Assembly (NCBI GenBank): GCA_036346225.1
Contig: JARFIW010001104.1
Span: 7,838,001-7,902,000 of the forward strand
Direction of reading: 5' to 3'
DNA length: 64,000 bases
Origin: Platerodrilus igneus
Taxonomy: Eukaryota; Arthropoda; Insecta; Coleoptera; Lycidae
The notes below the pieces were generated by a model. The model made no database searches and had not been told where the DNA came from. It saw nothing but the letters and a program-made list of their open reading frames with translations. A program made the position numbers and the translations under genes. Of this stretch, positions 56,241 to 64,000 are shown in pieces; within the stretch, counting starts at the first letter, position 1, and each line of letters begins with the position of its first letter.

Positions 56241-56990
56241 AGTTTTTGTGGTGTTATGGTCATTTTGTTGGATTTGCACCAACTTTGTGTTTGGGTTAGG
56301 GCGATGTAAGCGTTACGTTCGATTTCCCTTCTGAAATTGCCTTCAACCACCAGGAAAATCTCGTCAACGTATGCAATTGTCGACAACACTTCGTCAACGT
56401 TATCCTACTTTTCCAGGAGTTTATTCATTACAATATTCCAAAATAGGAGCCCGCATATGGAGCCCTGCGCGCAACTTTTGTTTATATGTTTGGTAATGCT
56501 CTCCGTGCCCTGTAGAGTTACGTACCTGCCACTGCAGTAGCTCCTGGAAGAATGGAACAGTTGTGATGGACAGTTTATGGTCATAAGTTTAGTAAAAAGT
56601 GAAGGCTACCAAAGGTTATTAAATGCGCCTTCTATGTCCACTAATATTAATAAGACGTACTTTTGTGTGATGGCTTGATGGTTTGTATTGTTGGGCTTAT
56701 GACGTCCTCGGTCGATTTGTTTTCTGTGAAGCTGTATTGTCTTGGGTGTACTACTGTGGTTTGTCTGTGGTTCTGCATTCGTTTATATAATAGCTTTTCA
56801 TACGTTTTTCCCAGGGTGTTGAAAAGGCATATAGGTCTGTAAAAGCCTGGTTGTTTGGGGTCTTTTCCTTTCCCTTTAGGGATAATCACGACATTCGTCT
56901 GTTTCCAGAAGTTCGGAAAAACAGCTTGTCGTTAGGGGTAGTAGTTGTGTATGCTGCATTCTGGTTGTGGCTTGTGTTTGTGAGAGAATA
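56241..56990 (-). pseudogene. R1-like LINE ORF2, RT N-terminal part
   Basis: From 56889 leftward: IIPKGKGKDPKQPGFYRPIC, LFNTLGKTYEKLLYKRM, RQYSFTENKSTEDVI, then LVDIEGAFNNLWWPSL (the first catalytic Asp), GSICGLLFWNI (QGsicgpllWN-type box), and IAYVDEIFLVVEG where the catalytic Y-x-D-D box reads Y-V-D-E. Then come TQSWCKSNKMTITPQK and the insertion point at 56240. Frameshifts separate the segments. The ORF resumes at 52567. Confidence 0.78.
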
Positions 56991-57865
56991 TTGTGGTGAG
57001 TGAGGTTTGCATTCCGTTTGTGGACGGATTTATATTTTGTCTGTGTGCATGTTCTCTTGTGGTATTTGCTGAAGTTACATTTTGGGATTTATTTTGCAAC
57101 TTTGGGATAGTTGTGGTTTTGGATGATAAAAATCAATTTATAACTTTTCGAAAGTTTAAGAATCGAGGAACAAGGGGTTGGGATCTGGAAAATTTAGAAA
57201 GTGCATATTTTGAAGTCAGTGCACGAATCCGGATCAAAGAACCAATTAGTGATAAATTACGGTAAACAGAACATCAGATTACTTACTTTGGGTATACTGC
57301 AGATAATAGAAAATAGATCAATTCGCTTTTCATAGATAGCACAAAATCAGAACACGCTTTTCGAACACAGGGACATTTCCAATTACTAATACGAAATTCA
57401 AAACAAATCGAAATAAACCTTTTGAAACCGGAACATTTCCTTATTAAACATATATGTGCAATATTACAACAATAAAGTAAACTTCGATATTGCTGTAATT
57501 TCAAATCTGCAAATAAATACAATGTAAACTAGGATTAGTGGTAGTATAAATATGAACATACAACGGCAAGAACCTTTCTTTTAATTTCGTTTTAATAATG
57601 TTTTCTTAGTGACTTAATCGTATTTTATTTTAGTGTATTTATTGTTATTTGATACTGAAATGAATTAAGACAATTTATATTAGTGGTAAGTATACAGTAT
57701 TGAACGAGTGCGTAAGATTAATTTGGACTACGTTTTAGCGTGTGCTGCAAGATAACCGCACTGCATCATCTTCATGCGTTCAGAAACTGAAATTATAAGT
57801 TTCTGAAGGCGCTTCAAATATTACAAGTGCATTTTTTATAGTATGAGAACCACAAGAATGTCATC
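56991..57865. other. No feature recognised
   Basis: Region upstream of the R1-like RT in its own direction; endonuclease or ORF1 parts were not identified. A 90-codon plus-strand frame at 56993-57265 is not recognised. Confidence 0.4.
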
Positions 57866-57881
57866 ATCATCATTTTGTTTT

Positions 57882-59385
57882 CGACCTTACTTAAGGTCGG
57901 TTTGACGCAGCTCTGACTTCTTTTCTATTCTGTGCTAATCTAAAAAGTTCTACATATCCTTCACAACCTAAATTTCTAATAATTTGACTAATATAGCTTG
58001 GTCTAGGTTCCTATACTCTTCTATCGTTTTCCTATCTACCTGGCTCTACATAGATATTAGCAACCTGATGGTTGTTAAAGAACTCCAATATATTTACATG
58101 TAGTGATGGATTCGAACCGAACCGAACCGAACCTTACCCTAGGTTCGGTTCGGTTCGAAAACTTTTTAGTCCGGTTCGGTTCGAGGTTCGGTTCGAAAAA
58201 ATATATTCCGGTTCGACATTTTGATATTTTAAACGACTAGTACGTTCAACTACAATGTTTTCCAAATTATTGAATTTATATAAAATTCACCAATAAAAAT
58301 TAATCAGCTGATTTCACGTTAAGCGTATTGGCTACCATAGGAAAGTCGATCCCAGGTCGCAACACAAATTGAAGGCAATCATTCTTTTAAACTTTAAAAA
58401 TTTTTGCTTAGTGTACTCAAACCAAATATTTCAAACATCAATAAATCAAAATAACCTTCAATTTATGTCATAAACGTCAAACTTGAAGTTATTATTATTT
58501 TGACAACGATCCTAGGTCATGGATCGAAACGTAAATAAAATAGATTTTAAAAACTATGAGTGGTTTCATTCCCAAAGAAGATTAAGAAAAAAAAGAAGAT
58601 TAGTTTTTGCTACTAGGTCACATTTTTTAATATTAATAGAGAGCTGGTTTTCATATAAAAGTAAAAAATTCAAAATGATGGATTAGTAATACATACTTAA
58701 TTAAAAATTAAATTGTTTCGTTTATTCTGAAAACTTCTGTAGTCTCTAGACCGTGACCACGGCTTGTATATGTTTAAGATGGTTTTCAACACGACTTCTG
58801 TTCATTAAATAAAATAAACTTGTTTTTAAAACCAAATTTTCAAAATCATTTCGAGTTTCTCCGATATCTAATACTAGTTATAAACAAACAACAATTTGAA
58901 ATAAGGAGCATTAAACAAATTGAACTAATCTAGAATTTTTTGATCTACAAACGTGGCTCGATGACAAAATTTATTAGATATGTATCACTAATACCTATAT
59001 CATTATTTACCTATTGCCTTAAAACTCGATGACCATGTACATTGGAAAATCGTTCTAATTCTTATATGCTTGCTACTAGAGATTTTTAAAATGTGCGTTT
59101 GGGAGAAATTAAGATCGAAAATTAAATTTTTAAACTAAATTTTTTTTAAAAAATCGAACCTTTCGAACCGAACCGGACCGAACCTTGAGCTAGGTTCGGT
59201 TCAGTTCGAAAAATTTGCCGGTTCAGTTCGAGGTTCGGAATAAAATGTCCGGTTCGGTTCGGTTCGGTTCGAAAAATCGAACCGAACCTCGAACCTGTTC
59301 GGTTCGTGTCCATCCCTATTTACATGATTCCTCTTTATAAGGAAATGAAATATTACCTGGTTTTCCCCTCCAAAAAAGGAAAAGT
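57882..59385 (-). mobile_element. RTE-like LINE 3' fragment, interrupted by a hAT element
   Basis: 57882-58100 and 59327-59385 together match the 3' part of the LINE at 6870-7130 on the other strand, including the ccaggtaatatttcatttcc segment, the GRPRPSY-type coding end and the terminal palindrome. The 3' tail reads aaaacaaaatgatgatgatgac, a short (ATG)n. Homology to the 6-kb copy starts abruptly at ggaggggaaaacc, so this copy is 5'-truncated. 59386-59507 has no recognised feature. Confidence 0.75.
58101..59318. mobile_element. hAT-type non-autonomous element (1.2 kb) with GAACC repeats
   Basis: Flanked by the 8-bp target duplication tttacatg (58093-58100 and 59319-59326), diagnostic of hAT insertions. 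The termini tagtgatggattcgaaccg and (opposite strand) tagggatggacacgaaccg are imperfect inverted repeats. Beside each end lie clusters of cgaac/gttcg: near 58115-58215 and 59155-59300, in both orientations, probably subterminal transposase-binding repeats. No transposase ORF is present, so it would need one in trans. Confidence 0.85.
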
Positions 59386-59507
59386 GTTAAATTATATGTT
59401 ATGGTAAGGCTTGAGCAACGAATATCTGCCAACATGCCAGACCGCTAACTAATTGTGAGTTATGTCATGGTGACATTTAGTTAACTGATTTTTTTTTGTT
59501 TTGTTTC

Positions 59508-61152
59508 CGAACTTACTTAAGGTCGGTTTCATGCAGCTCTAAAATCTTTTCTATTCTGAGCTAGTCTAAAAAGTTCCACATAGCCTTCACGACCTAAATC
59601 TCTAATAAAGTGACTAACATAGCTTTGTCTAGGCTTTCCTACTCTATTTTTATTTGGTAGTCTATAATCTAAGACCTTACTAATAGTCCCTCATGTTTTA
59701 ACTGGTGCCCTAACATTCTATCTCTCCTGACCTTTAATTGTTTCCACATACAGAGTTCCTCATTTATCCTTCTATAAACTTCCTCATTTGTTACTCATCT
59801 GTCCAACTAATCTTTAACATTCTCCTATAACACCAAGTTTCAAAAGCTTCTATCTTTTTCTTATCTACTTCTTTAATTGTCCAAGTCTTACTACCGTATA
59901 ATAGAACGCTCCATACATACGCCTTTAAGAAACCTTTTCTATTCTCTAAACTAATACTATTAGTTATTAGTAAATTTTTCTTTTTTAAAAACATTTTTTT
60001 AGCTTGAGCTATTCTAGCTACTATATCCCTTCTGCTACGTCCGTCCTTTGTAATTATACTACCTAAATAGCAAAATTCATCTACCTCCTCTAACTCGGTA
60101 TTACCTATTTTTAATTTTGGTTTAGAACTAGGCTGTAACTCACTTGTCATTATCTTTGTCTTTACTGAGTTAATTCTCATACTATAGTTACTCTGTAGTA
60201 TCTCATCTAAAATATTTCAAAACTCTCCTAACTCTTTTCTAGACTCTGCTATAACGGCTATATCATCTGCAAAACGAAACATGTCTATTTTCTGTTCCTG
60301 TACACTAATACCTATCGCCTTTCTCTCTCTAGCTAAGTTTAAAGCTTCCTCAATATAAACATTAAAAATCAAAGGAGATAGTATACAGCCCTGTCTAACA
60401 CCATTTCTAATCTTAGCTTCCTTATCTATTTCATCAAATCTAATTTCTACGCTTTGATTTTTATATAAACTAATAATTTTTCTATCCTTATGAGAGATTC
60501 CTATTTTTCGCAAAAATCCTGAACATAACAATTTAATTAACCCTATCAAATGCTTTTTCTAAATCTACAAACGCGAAATGAGTCTTTTTATTTTGTGTAA
60601 TCTTTTTCGATAATTACCCTAATCATTAGTATCGGTTCTCTAGTCGCTCTGTCTTTACGAAAACCTTGTCGGTCTTCGCCTAACTAATTCTCACTCAAAG
60701 CTTCTACTCTATTTTTAATTATGATAGTTAGTATTTTGGAAGCGTGGGAAGTTAAACTATCCGTTCTAAAATTCTCGCATCTATCAGGTCCTGACTTTTT
60801 TGGAAATCTATTTTTCGAAATTTATTGGGACCTCAGCTGTGTCATATATTACATTTACTAGTTTATATAATCTGTCTAAAGTTTTCTGACTTGCATATTT
60901 TATTAATTCTGCAGGTTTATCGTCTATCTGTGGCGCTTTATTTGGTTTAAGCTTTATCAAATTCCTCTCTTAATATTGAGAACCCTATTTCTACATCCTC
61001 TTCTTGGTCGTTCTCTAACTCATTCATATCGTCTCCCTTGTATAAATTTTCTAAATATCTCTTCCCTCTATCTGCTACCTCAACTTTATTTATTAGAAGC
61101 TCATTATTCTCGTCTTTAATACCATTATATTTTTCGTATCTTCCCGAAAAAC

Positions 61153-61158
<6 letters not shown>
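59508..61158 (-). pseudogene. RTE-like LINE ORF2 with reverse transcriptase
   Basis: Read from about 61150 leftward. A linker (RYEKYNGIKDENNELL ... RGKRYLENLYKG) precedes the RT. The start of the RT is broken between 60550 and 60950. Open 60217-60549 carries GISHKDRKIISLYKN, IRNGVRQGCILSPLIFNVYI and FRFADDIAVIAES with the catalytic FADD box. Open 59791-60180 carries KTKIM, DEFCYLGSIITKDG, LLYGSKTWT (YGxxTW) and ETWCYRRMLKISW. 59508-59780 is the broken C-terminus. The element is cut at 61159 by an (AT)n tract, so the endonuclease is missing. It is the fullest RT of this family in the window. Confidence 0.85.

Positions 61159-61202
<44 letters not shown>
61159..61202. repeat. (AT)n microsatellite
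   Basis: About 44 bp of AT dinucleotides ending the LINE copy. Confidence 0.95.
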
Positions 61203-61206
<4 letters not shown>

Positions 61207-61489
61207 CACTACTGACTAACGCCTGTAGTATTTTGACTTTGAACAAGATCAAGAGATCCATAAGTATGGGTATTAATTGTGTTCAATTTCTAATTTTTTA
61301 GTGTGTTTTTTTAACTGCGTTTTGATCACAATCACACGGGTTCTATGACTTACACTAGTCCATAAAGTTTTTACATAATTATTTTAATGCTTGCAAAGGA
61401 TGTCGATCTTTCAAGTTGGTTAAGTACATATTCCATGAATCTTGAGTAAACGTTTTAAAAATCAAACTTTGTGTTGTTGGCATAAATAC

Positions 61490-61930
61490 ACAATAACATT
61501 ATATTATCTTTATCACTATATTCCTAACCTACGCTATCTGTTTTCAATCTAAAGTGTGTGGATAGAAATTCCATATAATCTAGCCAGGAGAATTTAATGT
61601 TTTCTTTGTATCTTAGTGTGAAAAAGGAATAGAAGTTATAATATTCTATACACTGTATAGTTTTTTATGGTAATTGCGAAACAAGATCAAGAGGTACATA
61701 TAAACCATAGCAACACAACATATGCAACGACCTTCAGTTTTCCCAATATCAGTAATATTCTGTAAATATAGATATCACTAATGAACTCCACTACATAAAA
61801 AGCTGTGTTGCACAATCAATTTTACAATCATCTCATTAGTGTGCTAGTACTGATCTGCTGCTTCAAGTATGTATTAATTTTTACATACAAATAAATAAGT
61901 CTCTAATTACCTTTTTTTTTTATTTTTAGA
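61490..61930 (+). promoter_or_regulatory. 5' region, non-coding exon and intron of I-EGF paralogue 2
   Basis: Alignable with 7490-7874. A TATA-like ctacataaaaag lies at 61791-61802 and an initiator-like tcatta at 61833-61838, less canonical than in paralogue 1. Exon 1 would end at ...gcttcaa before donor gtatgt (61867), and the acceptor tttttag ends at 61929, one base before the ATG. The 61203-61489 stretch has no recognised feature. Confidence 0.55.
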
Positions 61931-62242
61931 ATGAAAGTACTGTTCCTATTTCTAGCATTAGTGGTAGCTTTGTGCTATTCCTACTCTGAAGATACGTGTG
62001 GTAAATGTCCACAAACAAGCGATGGCAAAATTTGCGGTGGGTCCAGTCATGGTAAATGCGAATGTGGAAAATGTGTTTGTAACAAACACTGGAGTGGAGA
62101 AAATTGTGGATGTTCAACTTCCATTGAAGGTTGTAAAGCGCCATCTGACACACGCATTTGTTACAATGCGGGTACTTGTGTTTGTGGTGAATGTAAATGT
62201 TATCCTTATAGGGTAGGAGCTTATTGTTCTGGAATCGTCTAA
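61931..62242 (+). CDS. Secreted two-module I-EGF (integrin-beta EGF-like) protein, paralogue 2
   Basis: 103 aa, the same length as the gene at 7875, with all 16 mature cysteines conserved and no gaps. Signal peptide [15 protein letters not shown]..., then [16 protein letters not shown] and [12 protein letters not shown] modules. Of 20 differences from paralogue 1, five are in the signal/leader half and the rest lie in the loops between cysteines (for example [38 protein letters not shown]). The frame is intact, which suggests selection for the fold with changing surface. Its non-coding first exon and intron placement are also shared. Extracellular; the partner or function is unknown to me. 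Confidence 0.88.
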   Translation: MKVLFLFLALVVALCYSYSEDTCGKCPQTSDGKICGGSSHGKCECGKCVCNKHWSGENCGCSTSIEGCKAPSDTRICYNAGTCVCGECKCYPYRVGAYCSGIV

Positions 62243-62293
62243 GGGCTTATCAACATAGTACAGAACAATAGTATGTAGTACCTTAAGATATTA

Positions 62294-62299
62294 AATAAA
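62294..62299 (+). terminator. Poly(A) signal of I-EGF paralogue 2
   Basis: AATAAA 52 bp after the stop codon, corresponding to the first AATAAA of paralogue 1. Confidence 0.6.
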
Positions 62300-64000
62300 T
62301 TGGCGCAAGCTTTTTGTTTCTAATACTTTCTTCGATTTGTGTAAGGCGTTTGCCTAACGCGGCCATGTTAATTTTCTATCAATGTATCATATGGAAGGTT
62401 ATCAAACTAGAACATTTAGAGCAGAACGCGATCAACAGTGAGAACTCAAAAATGGAATGATGCAGTATCCCATCAGATTTGAAAGTAGTAAGAATATTCT
62501 ATAATGCTCCATCCGAAGATACTTTCTAAATTAGTAAAAAGCGAGTTCTTTTTACTTGAAACAATTTAGATAAATCCTTGCCACACGAACCAACGTAGAG
62601 AACTTTAACGTGCGTGACTATACATACGGAACCGACGTTCAGCCTTTCATCCAAACGTGATCCAATTTTTGTGAAAAATACTCGTTTAACATCTTTCAAG
62701 CCGTCTGTGTTAGGAATCGATCTCGGGACCTAATTGGCTGAACGGGTTTGGTGTTCTAATCTGTGAAATCGCTTTCTCAAATGCTCCACTGGAAGTATTA
62801 CATAGGCCAGAAGACAAGCTTTTTTCCTGAAGTTTAGAATTGAACTGAACTCTTGTCACACAAAGCAAGGTAGGGCTGTTTAGCGTAAGTAATTACACGC
62901 ATGGGATCTACAATTAACCTCCCTGCCGATCGAGAGCGTACATTTGTGAAAATCTCCTTTAACATTTGCTACGTACCTGGACATAGTCAGAGGAAAAGTA
63001 AACACCAGGCTAACTACCACCCGCGGAGAATGGGGGAAATCGCCTACATACCACAAAAAAACATTAAAAAAATAAAGTACATCGCCCACGATTATCTATT
63101 AACAAAATAAAAAAATTTTTAATTAAATACATAATTCGGTATAAACAATAGAATGCAATAAAATAAGCGTTATCGATTCAACGCCAACAATTATATTATA
63201 CGGACAAATTGGATAGTGGATCCACGAAGTGCGCATTTCGCGGCTAACATCTAATAAACTCAGTAAAAAGGAAAATTAAAACTTAAAATTTTCCAATCGC
63301 AAGTATGTTAAATTTCGATATTAAATGTAAATATATTCCCTAGCAAGTAAGTTATATTTTGAAGCATTAAAGGCAAATTTATTTTTTAAATGTTGAACAG
63401 GTGTTAAACTTACGCATTGAATACAGTCCACGTTGTAGCAAGAATTAACGACGTATACCCAGAAGCACCAGCGCAACCAGCTGTTCAACAAGTATGGTGG
63501 ACTGGTTTTACACCATCCACCGTTGATAAATAAAAATTCTTGACATGCATAACTGCATACAAGGTACATACCTCTCTGTATCAGGATACTTAACTTGCCA
63601 ATTGCTGAGAGGAAGAAATCAGCATAACAACGTAGCTACCATCGTAATTATAGTAACTGGTACACGGCAGCGAACAGGTGGGCTACACCCATAAAGAACG
63701 CCTTTGGCCTCCAGCAAAAAAAAGCTAAAAATAAAATTGGGTTAGATGGAGTAAGCGCGGGAACACTCACCAAATACACGCAAGACATCTCTAATTGACA
63801 GCACAACAATAAACGTGCATTGCTTTTAAACTGATAGAACGGGTAATGTAGAACATATTTTGTCGCACGGGCTGTAGAAACAAATTCAGAATGAATTTAA
63901 ATAATTCCAATTCAAAATCTAAACATACGTGTTTTCGAAACGCCATTTTAAACTCGAAAACACGGTTTTACCGGAGAATAGTGCGCGGCCTTATTTCAAC
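62300..64000. other. No feature recognised
   Basis: Short open frames only (at most 82 codons), with no match to other parts of the window and no RNA gene. Confidence 0.4.

Noticed and set aside
1..64000. tRNA, rRNA or other structured RNA genes
   Set aside because: No cloverleaf-like or rRNA-like segment was seen by eye. A covariance-model scan would be needed to exclude them.

Overview
The window looks like AT-rich chromosomal DNA from an arthropod, most likely an insect. The evidence is spliced genes with GT-AG introns, a TATA box plus TCAGT-type initiator, AATAAA poly(A) signals, mariner, hAT, R1-like, RTE-like and Ty3/gypsy elements, and many (AT)n microsatellites. No bacterial-type gene organisation, rRNA, tRNA or CRISPR array was found. 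Most of the window is transposon debris.

The only convincing host genes belong to one family of small secreted cysteine-rich proteins built from integrin-beta EGF-like (I-EGF) modules. Two are close paralogues at 7875-8186 and 61931-62242 (103 aa each, 83 of 103 residues identical by my count). Both have a non-coding first exon, an intron ending one base before the ATG, and homologous upstream DNA. The third is split: a signal-peptide exon at 23729-23890 and a terminal exon at 41309-41584 are in the same phase. Joined, they give about three I-EGF modules across a 17.4 kb intron packed with transposons.

Layout. 1-4.9 kb: degenerate tandem and fold-back repeats. 4.95-7.13 kb: seven and a half 155-bp tandem monomers feeding into an RTE-like LINE that keeps its endonuclease and 3' end but not its reverse transcriptase. 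7.5-8.3 kb: first I-EGF gene. 8.9-14.3 kb: old LTR-like repeats and C/T-rich DNA. 14.35-21.46 kb: Ty3/gypsy element A on the minus strand, with only a short gag-like ORF and integrase. 21.46-23.4 kb: repeat B (non-LTR RT debris) and a LINE C-terminus. 23.73-41.6 kb: the split I-EGF gene, whose intron holds a ~145-bp satellite array, a gag fragment, a complete Ty3/gypsy element C (28838-37534, AAGT target duplication), a mariner remnant and a second copy of B.

43.6-50.1 kb: element A', a plus-strand copy of A with the same internal deletion. 51.8-57.0 kb: an R1-like LINE on the minus strand, cut in its RT region by a 3.67 kb composite LTR insertion that carries a UTP15-like exon. 57.9-61.2 kb: two minus-strand RTE-like LINE copies, one interrupted by a 1.2 kb hAT-type element with an 8-bp target duplication. 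61.5-62.3 kb: the second I-EGF paralogue. 62.3-64 kb: nothing recognised.

Many transposon frames break at homopolymer runs even where LTR pairs are almost identical. Some 'pseudogene' calls may therefore reflect base-calling or assembly indels rather than real decay.
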